DNA of 58,198 bases from Treponema sp. UBA1793 (GCA_002314445.1 DCFX01000014.1:1-58198), one strand, 5' to 3'; shown: positions 48,036 to 55,980, numbered from the stretch's first letter. The notes: a model not told the origin generated them from the sequence alone. Numbers and translations are program-made.

Positions 48036-48350
48036 ATGTCGGATGATTCAAAGTCTTATTTTGACGGTGGTCTGTTGCAGCTTATCGGCTGGAGAATTCT
48101 GGGCATCCTTGTTACGGTTTGTACGTTGGGTATTTGCTACCCTTGGGCGTTCTGTATGGTTTACAACTGGGAAACAAAACATACCGTAATAGAGGGAAAA
48201 CGGCTTCAATTTAACGGAACAGCAATAGGGCTTTTCTGGTTGTGGATAAAGTGGCTGCTTTTAATGATTATAACGGTTGGAGTATATTCTTTCTGGGTTG
48301 CAATTTCGATTAAAAAATGGAAGGTAAAACATACCGAATTTACTGAATAA
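48036..48350 (+). CDS. DUF898-like small membrane protein
   Basis: AGGAG precedes the ATG. A 104-residue protein with two hydrophobic segments (about 15-40 LIGWRILGILVTVCTLGICYPW and 65-90). The GLLQLIGW...TLGICYPW...HT...GKRLQFNGT pattern fits DUF898/YjgN-type membrane proteins. Role unknown; probably lysogenic cargo. Confidence 0.7.
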   Translation: MSDDSKSYFDGGLLQLIGWRILGILVTVCTLGICYPWAFCMVYNWETKHTVIEGKRLQFNGTAIGLFWLWIKWLLLMIITVGVYSFWVAISIKKWKVKHTEFTE

Positions 48351-48380
48351 AAAAAATTTGAGATAGATTATTATGCATAA

Positions 48381-48408
48381 TTGATTTTTTGAGACTTTGT
48401 GTTATAAT
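48381..48408 (+). promoter_or_regulatory. Promoter candidate for the nitrilase cassette
   Basis: TTGATT (48381-48386), 16 nt, TATAAT (48403-48408); leader about 100 nt to the ATG at 48517. Confidence 0.6.
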
Positions 48409-48516
48409 TTTAACTTAATATGCTCTTTACTGATTTTATGATATATAGATTTTGTTTTTTTAAGACCTTTTAAGTTAAAAAAAGAAAATAAATGATATAG
48501 ATAATTGAGGTATTGT

Positions 48517-50058
48517 ATGAAAGTTAGTATTTACGATTATTTCAAAAAAACAAAAGATATTTATGACCTTGCTTACAGATGTTATTTATTTTTAATTAAA
48601 AATAATAAGAATTGGTTTGATTTTTATATAAACTATATTGATTGTAAAAATTCTAAGCAAATAGAATCTGATAAAAAGGCGATAAAAGAATTACCAGACA
48701 AACTGCGCAGTATTATTGTTGAATCGTGTGCATTTGATATATTTTCTTACAAAAGTGTTGTAATAGAGATATGCCAAAAATTGAAGAAAATAAAATTTTC
48801 TAATAATATTTGCCTTGATATGAGAGACAGCATTATAGCTTATTGTTTATTAATTGGAATCGATACAGAAGAAAAACATAGACTAGAAAATACTAGTGAA
48901 AGTATGTTTCCTCATGATATGGGACCATTAGGTAGTAATAATACAGCTTATGGTTTGTACTTGCGATATCGACCTGTCTTTTTTAATTGCAGCGATAAAG
49001 ATGCACGAATAATAGATCGTGTTAGCTATAATACAAAGAAACCAAATAATTCCGATTTTAAACCTGAATTATCTTTGCATGATTATTCTAAAATGTTAAA
49101 AGTTTTTTTATTTGTAAAAAAAAGTGAATTGGAAATAAATGGTTTGCCTCATTTAAAAAAACTTCCCAAAACTTTTTTTGTATATAATAAGCCATCTACA
49201 ATACAAAATATTAATAAATCGAATAAATTGAGTATCGCAATTTGTACACTTTCTAATATACAATCTTTTAACCTTGGTGAAAAAGAATATATAGAATATC
49301 CTGATGATATATCAAAAATACAACAAATATATAAAAGTGCTATTACCGAAGCTTGTTCCCAAGGTGTAAATTTTATAATATTTCCAGAGTATACTTTTTC
49401 ACCAAAATTGTATAAATTTTTATTTTCTAAGGAAAATAAAAATTTTATATCAAAAGTAAGAGAAGATTCTAATTTACTTTGTATTTTTGCAGGGTCGACA
49501 TGGACTACAAAAAATCAAAATATTATGAATATTTTTATACCACCGAAAATTAGAACTTTGTACAGTAAATATGTTCCATACATTGATCCTGTAGATAAGA
49601 GGCGTATAGAACCTCTTAATAACAAAAATGTATATTGCACATTACTTTATATTCCGGGAATCGGATATATTCTCCCATCAGTTTGTAGAGACATAATTGG
49701 TAATTATACAAATAATATAGCACAATACTTTAACCCTGCTTTTATATTTGTTTCTGCTCATAGTAATTCTGTTGAAGGATTTAATCGAGGAACAGAAAAT
49801 CTAACATCATTATATCATTCTAGCTCAGTACTTTGTAACGATTGTAGTGCACGGAAAATAGGGGAAAATGAAATTTCTTATGTAACATGTCCTGTTTTTA
49901 CTAAGGGTGGGGAACCTAAGGAGAAAAAAATACCTATTAAACGAAGTAATTTATGTACGCAATGTGGTAATCAATCACTTGGATGTATTTTTGTAGTCAA
50001 TTATTCATTTTCTGAACAAAATGTAGTTGATACAAAGCAAATAGTATTGCCAAAATAA
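48517..50058 (+). CDS. Nitrilase-fold (carbon-nitrogen hydrolase-like) protein
   Basis: Start 48517 follows GAGG by 6 nt; the longer frame starts with TTG inside that ribosome site. The 513-residue protein has a helical N-terminal half (1-230) with no recognised domain and a C-terminal nitrilase fold. The catalytic triad is intact: Glu291 in IIFPEYTFS, Lys351 in TLYSKYVPY and Cys390 in ILPSVCRDI, with normal spacings of 60 and 39. After the Cys lies a cysteine-rich insertion (CNDC, CP, CTQCG) that could bind zinc. The region is strikingly AT-rich with Asn/Lys/Ile codons, unlike the rest of the phage, and heads a three-gene run. Substrate unknown. Confidence 0.75.
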   Translation: MKVSIYDYFKKTKDIYDLAYRCYLFLIKNNKNWFDFYINYIDCKNSKQIESDKKAIKELPDKLRSIIVESCAFDIFSYKSVVIEICQKLKKIKFSNNICLDMRDSIIAYCLLIGIDTEEKHRLENTSESMFPHDMGPLGSNNTAYGLYLRYRPVFFNCSDKDARIIDRVSYNTKKPNNSDFKPELSLHDYSKMLKVFLFVKKSELEINGLPHLKKLPKTFFVYNKPSTIQNINKSNKLSIAICTLSNIQSFNLGEKEYIEYPDDISKIQQIYKSAITEACSQGVNFIIFPEYTFSPKLYKFLFSKENKNFISKVREDSNLLCIFAGSTWTTKNQNIMNIFIPPKIRTLYSKYVPYIDPVDKRRIEPLNNKNVYCTLLYIPGIGYILPSVCRDIIGNYTNNIAQYFNPAFIFVSAHSNSVEGFNRGTENLTSLYHSSSVLCNDCSARKIGENEISYVTCPVFTKGGEPKEKKIPIKRSNLCTQCGNQSLGCIFVVNYSFSEQNVVDTKQIVLPK

Positions 50059-50127
50059 AAAAATGGTAATATACTTGATAACAGACAAGCTAAACTGTTT
50101 ATAAACTATTTATTCGAGGATATTCAC

Positions 50128-50931
50128 ATGAATAGATTTTCTAAGATTTCTACTTTTATCCTTACCGAATTAAATGCGGATAATACTATTTCTGAGGATT
50201 CTTTAAGAATTTTTTCAGAAGAGATTTTTACTTATTTAAATACTCCTATGATAGATCCTCCTCATTCGTTTGAAGAATTGTCTATTTTGCTTAAACAATA
50301 TTGGTATGCAAATTCTAATACTAATAAAAATATTTACTCGTCATTTGTAATGGGGTTTTTATTAGGAAATATGGAATTAGCTAATCGAAAAAAACAGTTA
50401 AACATACAATATAAACAATCCCAGACTCTTATTAGTCAATATAAAAAATATAGTAATTTGCTTTCATTAATTGCTAAGAATAAAGGTATTATGCATAAGG
50501 AACTTGCTACAAAACTGAATAAATCAGAGTCCTCTTTATCTCAAATAATGTCAAGATCGATATTACAGTCATATATATATGCATATAATTCTGGTCGTGA
50601 AAAATATTATTATTTAACTGCTGAAGGATATAATATATTAAAAGCTATTGAAGGTAGCAGAAAAATATCTTTGGAAATAATGAACATTAAAGTAAATAAA
50701 GATGATGGAGAATCTAAATTATCTAGAATAATTATGAAATCACAAGATCTTCAAAAGCAAACAGCTTCTGCTAGTCAGTTCAAAACAAATTTTCCTGAAT
50801 TAGATGAGTCTCTATATATAAAGGGAAATCCAGTTGAGAAAAAAAATAGCAATTTTGATTTGGCACATAAAAATTATAAACATTTTTACGCCTCGAACAT
50901 TAAAAGATTGTACGAGACAGTTGTAAATTGA
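50128..50931 (+). CDS. Winged-helix protein of the nitrilase cassette
   Basis: GAGG precedes the ATG. A 267-residue AT-rich-codon protein. Residues about 108-180 form a MarR/ArsR-like winged helix: LLSLIAKNKGIMHKELATKLNKSESSLSQIM, then GREKYYYLTAEGYNIL as wing and dimerisation start. N- and C-terminal parts are helical and unassigned. It could sense a trigger or regulate the cassette. It lies 69 nt after the nitrilase gene and 28 nt before the next gene. Confidence 0.65.
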   Translation: MNRFSKISTFILTELNADNTISEDSLRIFSEEIFTYLNTPMIDPPHSFEELSILLKQYWYANSNTNKNIYSSFVMGFLLGNMELANRKKQLNIQYKQSQTLISQYKKYSNLLSLIAKNKGIMHKELATKLNKSESSLSQIMSRSILQSYIYAYNSGREKYYYLTAEGYNILKAIEGSRKISLEIMNIKVNKDDGESKLSRIIMKSQDLQKQTASASQFKTNFPELDESLYIKGNPVEKKNSNFDLAHKNYKHFYASNIKRLYETVVN

Positions 50932-50959
50932 TGATTGCTTATTAATATTAGGAGTTATT

Positions 50960-51619
50960 ATGAATGAAATTATTCAAGAGAAAGAAAATGAAATAATTAA
51001 TATATTAAATAGTGCAAAAGGAAGTACGATTTCAGTCTGCAAACATATATATGATATTTTGCATAATAATCCAGATATCTCATCGGAATTATTACAGTTT
51101 TTTTTGGAGAAGTATGAGACCATAAAGTCTAATGAAAAAGAAATAATCAGCGACTATATGGGAGAGAATGAATTAAACTCAATAAAAGAAAAATATGGTG
51201 ATATTGTAAATAGTTTTATTAAAAAACTTTTACTTGATAACTTGGATCAAAAAATATTTTATGAAAAAGTTTGGGCCTTGATTGAAGGTGATCAAGCTTT
51301 TGATAGTGAAAAAGCTAAAGTTTTTGCTTTATATTATTTTTTAGCAGACCAGAGAATTCCTTATTTCCAATTAATTGATGAGGATATAGGTGTAACTGAT
51401 GATGAAATTAACGATGTAATACTTCAAAATTTTCAAGATCTTCAAAAAATAAGATTTATTATAAATACTCCTTTTCTCAAAGATATGGTTAAAACCTCTT
51501 CGGCCTTATTAAATATACTAGACTCAGCACATGATAAAAAGGATAAATTAGCAAGAATGGATGATATATTGTATTGTATTTACAATCAAAGCCAAGAAGG
51601 TAAGAATAACGAAGAGTAG
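50960..51619 (+). CDS. Unknown helical protein of the nitrilase cassette (219 aa)
   Basis: GGAG precedes the ATG. Not recognised. Entirely helical and acidic (KENEIINILNSAKGSTISVCKHIYDILH; DNLDQKIFYEKVWALIEGD; EKAKVFALYYFLADQRIPYFQL). No catalytic motif or membrane segment. It is AT-rich like its two upstream neighbours and evidently co-transcribed, so it may be an effector, adaptor or immunity partner. Confidence 0.6.
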   Translation: MNEIIQEKENEIINILNSAKGSTISVCKHIYDILHNNPDISSELLQFFLEKYETIKSNEKEIISDYMGENELNSIKEKYGDIVNSFIKKLLLDNLDQKIFYEKVWALIEGDQAFDSEKAKVFALYYFLADQRIPYFQLIDEDIGVTDDEINDVILQNFQDLQKIRFIINTPFLKDMVKTSSALLNILDSAHDKKDKLARMDDILYCIYNQSQEGKNNEE

Positions 51620-51674
51620 CTAAGTGAATATTATTTTTTATTAAAATATTTTAAAAGTGTTTGTATAATAATCT

Positions 51675-51907
51675 ACCGTAGTGCAACGTTGGTTCTGCTC
51701 TAGTAGCATTTACCGTATGATTTTAACCATAGCAGAACAGCTGAATGTATACGAATCTGAACAGACTCTTTGACTGGTTTATAACATTTGAAATGGAGTT
51801 TTTCCGCTTCTTGAACTCTAAGCTCTGGAATATCTGAAATATCAATTGGTTGAGATTTTAAGGCTTCAAGTTTTTTATTTGTATCGGTAATAAAGTGTAT
51901 GTTGCAT
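51675..51907 (-). pseudogene. Degenerate brnA-like antitoxin
   Basis: Reads alongside the intact brnA at 52921-53199 over nearly its length (for example GAAATGGAGTTTTTCCGCTTC against GAAATGAAGTTTTTCCGCTTC) but with several stops and indels. It represents an older copy of the BrnTA region; no brnT remnant is seen next to it. Confidence 0.8.
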
Positions 51908-51947
51908 CCAGATGCGTAAATGGATTAATCAGAGCTTTTTTAATCTG

Positions 51948-52010
51948 TGCGTTAGTGACAACTGTTTTCCTAAAGCAAAGGCAAAACGGTTCAGCGTTTC
52001 TCTTGAATTA
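51948..52010 (-). pseudogene. Remnant of an HTH antitoxin gene
   Basis: About 60 nt alignable to the 3' end of the gene at 52604; translation gives ETLNRFAFALGKQLSLT against ETLDRFACALGKQLSLT. It lies next to the degenerate brnA, in the same order as the intact genes, so both come from one duplicated module. Confidence 0.7.
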
Positions 52011-52538
52011 TAAAGTAAATGAAAAATTAACTGCTCCTTTTCGTGTTTTACGTAATATAAAATTTCCGCAGTTGATTATGTCTAGTCCGATTAACACGTC
52101 TACTGTTGTATTATTTATAAATACTTTTAGTGCTTTGTATTTCTTATCAGGCATAAGAATATTTATGAATGTATACGGAGTTGGTTTCTCACCGTTAACA
52201 GAAAAAGTAGTTTCATAGCCATATATTTCAGCGCCTATGAATGATGCAATTTTTTGCGATATACCTGTTGTAGAAGCCCCTGTATCCCATAATGCGCTAA
52301 GTTTATAATTCATATTGCTTTTGTTTGAAATGAATATATCAGTATAAATGCTCATTCCAAATGGAATATTTTTTTTTCTAAAGCAATCACGAATTTCTCT
52401 TTTGTTAATCATGATAATATTATCGGCACATTGGGTTCTTGTTTTAAAAGCTTCCTTGAGATATTCATCAAAACATTCTTTTGTAAGCTGAAAATCTACG
52501 TTGTACAGTAATGTACATTCTTTTTTATTGACTACCAT
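52008..52538 (-). CDS. Retropepsin-like aspartic protease
   Basis: A 176-residue protein with SALWDTGASTTGIS (Asp85 catalytic) and, about 60 residues later, VDVLIGLDIINCGNFIL, the Leu-Ile-Gly-x-Asp pattern of gag/retropepsin-like bacterial domains. A single DTG means it must dimerise. The N-terminal 55 residues are helical. There is no signal peptide, so it is cytoplasmic. It sits between an intact and a decayed antitoxin module. Substrate unknown. A TTGACTATATAAT stretch directly precedes its ATG. Confidence 0.75.
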   Translation of the reverse strand: MVVNKKECTLLYNVDFQLTKECFDEYLKEAFKTRTQCADNIIMINKREIRDCFRKKNIPFGMSIYTDIFISNKSNMNYKLSALWDTGASTTGISQKIASFIGAEIYGYETTFSVNGEKPTPYTFINILMPDKKYKALKVFINNTTVDVLIGLDIINCGNFILRKTRKGAVNFSFTL

Positions 52539-52543
52539 AATTA

Positions 52544-52552
52544 TATAGTCAA
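52544..52552 (-). promoter_or_regulatory. TTGACTATA box before the retropepsin gene
   Basis: Minus strand AAAATTGACTATATAATTATG. A variant of the box in front of phage late genes, here with the ATG of the protease. Confidence 0.4.
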
Positions 52553-52603
52553 TTTTGAATAGAATCTATGTAATAAATTACTGTGAAGAATGTTGACAAA
52601 AAA

Positions 52604-52877
52604 TCATCTCAGCGTCAAGGATAACTGTTTTCCCAGCGCACAAGCGAAACGATCCAGTGTTTCTATCGAAGTGTTGAACTCGGAATCGAGCGCATTGTCT
52701 ACAGCAGATCGGGTAGTGTTCATTTTTTTTACAATGCCCGTTTTTGTGAAATGTTGATTATTCATTTCCTGTTTAAGTTGCACAGCTATGATTTTTTTTA
52801 GCAGCCAATTCGTGAGCTTCTTCAAATAATCCATGTTCCTTCATAAAATCATTAAAGTTTTGTCCGCGTTCGTTCAT
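52604..52877 (-). pseudogene. HigA-type HTH antitoxin, frameshifted in an A8 run
   Basis: Frame 1 from ATG 52877 (AGAAGG ahead) reads MNERGQNFNDFMKEHGLFEE and AHELAAKK, then stops. The rest, IIAVQLKQEMNNQHFTKTGI and so on to ALGKQLSLTLR, is in another frame. With seven instead of eight A at 52792-52799 the two join perfectly. Possible causes are a real mutation, an assembly error or slippage-based phase variation. Helix-turn-helix antitoxins of this type normally pair with RelE/HigB toxins, none of which is seen here. Confidence 0.75.
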
Positions 52878-52920
52878 GTATGTAACCTTCTGTATTCTGC
52901 CAGGTGATTATGCGGTGCAT

Positions 52921-53199
52921 TTACTTCGCTTTTTTTTCGGAAAGCTCATGTATCATTACCTGCCGTAAGGCAGCGTTAATTCTGCTCTGGTAACCTTTCC
53001 CTGATGATTTAAACCAATGCAGAACATCTGCGTCAATGCGAAGTTGGACAGGTTCTTTTACAGGTTTGTAGTATTTGAAATGAAGTTTTTCCGCTTCATC
53101 CGCACTAAGTTCCGGAATATCGGAAGTATCAATCGGACGAGATTTTACCGCTTCAAGTTCTTTCAGTTGTTCCGGTGATAATGTGTATGTAGTGTTCAT
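52921..53199 (-). CDS. brnA: BrnA antitoxin
   Basis: Start 53199 follows GAGGA; the longer frame at 53214 overlaps the ribosome site. The 92-residue protein has the family start AVKSRPIDTSDIPELSADEAEKLHF and a C-terminal ribbon-helix-helix (QLRIDADVLHWFKSSGKGYQSRINAALR). It neutralises BrnT and represses the operon. It overlaps brnT by 47 nt. Confidence 0.9.
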   Translation of the reverse strand: MNTTYTLSPEQLKELEAVKSRPIDTSDIPELSADEAEKLHFKYYKPVKEPVQLRIDADVLHWFKSSGKGYQSRINAALRQVMIHELSEKKAK

Positions 53200-53491
53200 A
53201 TCGTTCTTCCTCAAAAGGTGTTGCGCGTCGTGACGATATTATTCTTTTTCTCGTAGTTCCGTCACTTATGCGTTCTGTATAAAAAACGGTAATAATAACG
53301 ATGCCGTTAATATTGCCGATACCTCTGTACCGTTCTTCATTTATAGAATGCTCATAGTCAGATTCTTCAATGAAAAAATCATCATAAAAGACAGCTGATG
53401 TTGTTTCAAAACTTAACCCGTGTTTTTTGCGATTAGTCAAATCTTTGTTGCTGTCCCATTCACACAGGCCGTCCGTACTAACAACTGTCAT
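53153..53491 (-). CDS. brnT: BrnT toxin
   Basis: Start 53491 follows AGAGG; the 160-aa longer frame would include the promoter. The 112-residue product matches BrnT: LCEWDSNKDLTNRKKHGLSFE, then ERYRGIGNINGIVIITVFYTER and RKRIISSRRATPFEEERY. BrnT is a RelE-fold ribonuclease toxin. Located at the right end of element 1, it may stabilise the prophage. Confidence 0.9.
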   Translation of the reverse strand: MTVVSTDGLCEWDSNKDLTNRKKHGLSFETTSAVFYDDFFIEESDYEHSINEERYRGIGNINGIVIITVFYTERISDGTTRKRIISSRRATPFEEERYEHYIHIITGTTERT

Positions 53492-53509
53492 AAAACCTCT
53501 ACATACAAT

Positions 53510-53538
53510 AATGTATATACAAAATTGTATTATGTCAA
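53510..53538 (-). promoter_or_regulatory. Promoter/operator of brnTA
   Basis: Minus strand TTGACA (53538-53533), 17 nt, TACATT (53515-53510). The palindromes TACAA-TT-TTGTA and ATACA-TTAT-TGTAT overlap spacer and -10, fitting autoregulation by BrnA. Confidence 0.75.
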
Positions 53539-53583
53539 GAAAACTAATGCATATAAAATACCCTGTAGGGGTATATAATTTAC

Positions 53584-53603
53584 TGTCTGCAAAAGTGTTT
53601 GCA
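53584..53603 (+). repeat. Integrase arm-type site candidate, right end of element 1
   Basis: TGTCTGCA (53584-53591) and TGTTTGCA (53596-53603), matching the pair at 16311-16329. Confidence 0.55.
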
Positions 53604-53689
53604 ATTTGTATGAATTTGTGGGATACTGTATACACTTAAATACATTATTCTTCTATTATAAAGGTCTACAGTCAGGCTAAACAGAGCAA

Positions 53690-53730
53690 TTTTCATCCCG
53701 ACAACATAGGTTCAATTCCTATAGGAGATG
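53690..53730 (+). repeat. attR of element 1 / attL of element 2 (tRNA-Glu 3' half copy)
   Basis: Repeats 16200-16240 with four changes, all in the T stem: ATAGG/CCTAT against AAGGG/CCCCT. This copy pairs perfectly where the intact tRNA has an A-C mismatch. No 5' tRNA half precedes it. The second integrase follows. Confidence 0.88.
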
Positions 53731-53792
53731 TAAGTCTAATTCTTAGTGGTACAATGAATTAGCAAACCTTCCTTAATTAAACTTCCTGTATA

Positions 53793-53811
53793 TGTATACA
53801 AAATGTGTACA
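53793..53811 (+). repeat. Arm-type site candidate of element 2
   Basis: TGTATACA (53793-53800) and TGTGTACA (53804-53811) start 11 nt apart, the same spacing as TGTCTGCA pairs in element 1 but with changed bases; another TGTATACA lies at 53627-53634 across the att core. Confidence 0.5.
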
Positions 53812-53833
53812 AACCGCCAGAAAAGTGGTAATT

Positions 53834-54952
53834 ATGCACGGAGCTTATTTTCTTTACAAACGACAACTTAAACAAGGAACCGTATGGTATTTTAAGACAT
53901 ATAGTTCTGACGGGACTCTTACAACCGGAAAAACAACCGGATGCAAAGCAAAAACGGCAGCAAGGGCATATTGTGACGACTTGCTGAAGCATGGACAACT
54001 CTACGGCGGTTCAAGTCAGCAGTTCGGAGTTTATGCTGCAAAATGGTTTGATGACGGTTCACCTTGGTTTTCCGACAAAATGGAAGAAGGTACAACCGAA
54101 CATCCAGCACTTTCCCTGTCTACAATAAAACAGTACCGTCAACATCTTGAAAAACATATAATGCCCTATTTTGCAGATTACAAGTTACACGATATAAAGC
54201 CCAGCGACATAAAACATTTCAGAACTCATTTAATTCAAGACAAGTCGATGTCACGTAAAACGGTAAATAATGTAGTTGCAGTACTTCGTATAATTACTGA
54301 TTATGCGCTTGCGGATAATATAATGATGTTTGACCCATTCCGCGGAATACGCCCAATGAAAGGAGATGACAAGAAAAGGGATGCGTTCACGTTGGAAGAA
54401 GCCGAAAATATATTCCGTGCTAAATGGCGTTCCGATGTTTCGAGAATTGCAAATTTGACAGCAGCTCTTACCGGTATGCGAATCAGTGAAATACTTGCAA
54501 TAAACAAAAAGAATCTCCATGAAGATTTCATAGACGTAACTGAACAGATGTATCAGGGACGAATTTGTCCAACAAAAACGAAGGAACAGCGGAAAATACC
54601 TATTCCCAGAACATTGTACGAGTTTTTGAAACCTCTTTGTAATTTGAATGATAAACATTTTGCTTTCGGTTTTACAACGGAAATGACAGTGCTACGGCAT
54701 TTAAACGAAGTGCTTGCATTGAATGGTATGGCAGAAGAGAAGAAAAAACGGCTGCTTTGTGTTCATTCATGGCGACATTTTTTCAATACATTTCTTTTAT
54801 CTGAGAATGTGCCTCCTGTAAAGGTTGCGGCTGTTATAGGGCATTCAAGCGGTAGCGGGAGTATGCAGGAGCGTTATACAAACTGGTCGCCTGACATGTT
54901 CCCAGAAGTGTACGAGGCGCAGGAAAAACTTATCAAGTTACTGCAACTGTAA
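53834..54952 (+). CDS. int: Tyrosine recombinase/integrase of element 2
   Basis: Start 53834 (MHGAYFLYKRQ) aligns with the element 1 integrase; the longer frame to 53792 overlaps the arm sites. The 372-residue protein is clearly homologous along its length, with Arg216, His311-x-x-Arg314 (HSWRH) and Tyr348. The C-terminal 20 codons are nearly identical to int 1 at DNA level. The different N-terminal domain agrees with different arm sites. It probably targets the same tRNA-Glu. Confidence 0.95.
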   Translation: MHGAYFLYKRQLKQGTVWYFKTYSSDGTLTTGKTTGCKAKTAARAYCDDLLKHGQLYGGSSQQFGVYAAKWFDDGSPWFSDKMEEGTTEHPALSLSTIKQYRQHLEKHIMPYFADYKLHDIKPSDIKHFRTHLIQDKSMSRKTVNNVVAVLRIITDYALADNIMMFDPFRGIRPMKGDDKKRDAFTLEEAENIFRAKWRSDVSRIANLTAALTGMRISEILAINKKNLHEDFIDVTEQMYQGRICPTKTKEQRKIPIPRTLYEFLKPLCNLNDKHFAFGFTTEMTVLRHLNEVLALNGMAEEKKKRLLCVHSWRHFFNTFLLSENVPPVKVAAVIGHSSGSGSMQERYTNWSPDMFPEVYEAQEKLIKLLQL

Positions 54953-54991
54953 TGGGCATCAGCGTAAGAAAATACGCCGATGTCCATACTG

Positions 54992-55786
54992 TCAGTTATC
55001 CAGTTTTATAGGATAATTTGCGGTCAGTACTTCTATTTTCTGTTTTGAAATACCGGACTTTACCGACATAGGCTTATTCATTTTCAGTTCTATCTGATAC
55101 CAGTTGTTTTTAACTGTGAAAGCTGTAAGCACCGGATGTCTAAAAGAGCTAAGCAGGAATTTACCCTGTATATGTTCGAGCGTTTCAAGCAGGTGCCGGA
55201 AGTCCTCTGCTGAATACCCGTCATAATGGCCCTGGTCTGTATCCGGGTAGGGCGGATCACAATAAAAGAACGTTTCTGGCCGGTCTCTACTACTGATAAT
55301 TTTGAGGGCATCATAGCTTTCAATCTGGACATTCTGCAGCCGTATTGCAAGTTCCACTGTAAAGGAATTGCGCTTATTAGTTATTGTTTTTGTTGTCTGG
55401 CCTGCAGCGTCATATCCCCAGCCGGCCTTCCAATTGGCACCGAATGAGGAATTGGCAAGTACCCATATAGCCCAGGCTCTCTTTATACGGTCAAACATTT
55501 CAGGATTTTCATGGACTACGCGGGCCTGCCTGTATAACTCCCTGCTATGCAGGCTGATTGATACCTGCTGGGCCAGAAGCGAAAAGTCTTTCTGTATAAC
55601 TTCATAGAAGTTTATCAGTTCGCCGTTTATATCGTTGATAATTTCAGATTTTGACGGCTGCTTCTGAAAGAAAACAGCACCGCCTCCGATAAAAGGTTCG
55701 CAGTATATGTCATGTGCTGGAATAAGAGAAATGATTTTCTTTGCAAGCTGCTGCTTGCCGCCATAATACGTAATAGGTGTCTTCAT
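54992..55786 (-). CDS. dam: DNA adenine methyltransferase (Dam), element 2
   Basis: A 264-residue class D12 adenine methyltransferase differing from the element 1 copy at few residues (for example IPAHDIYCEPF against IPQHEIYCEPF). GGGAVFF and DPPYPDTD motifs are intact. Two near-identical orphan methylases on tandem elements suggest recent exchange. Same convergent arrangement with int and same leader on the far side. Confidence 0.93.
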   Translation of the reverse strand: MKTPITYYGGKQQLAKKIISLIPAHDIYCEPFIGGGAVFFQKQPSKSEIINDINGELINFYEVIQKDFSLLAQQVSISLHSRELYRQARVVHENPEMFDRIKRAWAIWVLANSSFGANWKAGWGYDAAGQTTKTITNKRNSFTVELAIRLQNVQIESYDALKIISSRDRPETFFYCDPPYPDTDQGHYDGYSAEDFRHLLETLEHIQGKFLLSSFRHPVLTAFTVKNNWYQIELKMNKPMSVKSGISKQKIEVLTANYPIKLDN

Positions 55787-55971
55787 GGATTTTTCCTTGA
55801 GAAAATAATTTTTTTTACTTTTGGCTAAACCTTGAGACTGAGTAATCCGATTCTATACATACTTATGCATAAGTCGGGTAGAAGCGGAGTAATCCGTAGG
55901 CGTGTATGCGCTTGTCGACGGGGTAGTGACCCGCCGGTTTCTGCCTGTTTTGTGTGATTATTTCATACTTG

Positions 55972-55980
55972 TATAGTCGT
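55972..55980 (-). promoter_or_regulatory. CGACTATA box upstream of dam, copy 2
   Basis: Minus strand ATCAAAACGACTATACAAG, then TATG. Homologous to 18486-18494; the -35-like TTGTCA is at 20 nt here. Confidence 0.4.

Larger units (their letters stand above)
16200..53730. mobile_element. Element 1: HK97-like siphoprophage integrated at tRNA-Glu
   Basis: Bounded by the tRNA-Glu 3' repeat at both ends. It contains an integrase, Dam, complete HK97-type head, neck and tail genes, P27/HNH packaging genes, a lysis cassette, replication and recombination genes, two repressor regions and accessory cargo at both ends. Structural and early genes run right to left. All essential virion modules can be recognised; two possible lesions are frameshifts at about 43830 and 52795, the second in cargo. 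Confidence 0.9.

Noticed and set aside
51895..52218. 107-codon plus-strand frame
   Set aside because: It runs through the degenerate antitoxin and the 3' end of the retropepsin gene on the other strand, without a ribosome site.
53492..53635. N-terminal extension of BrnT
   Set aside because: It would include the TTGACA-N17-TACATT promoter and its palindromes; BrnT family proteins begin near 53491.
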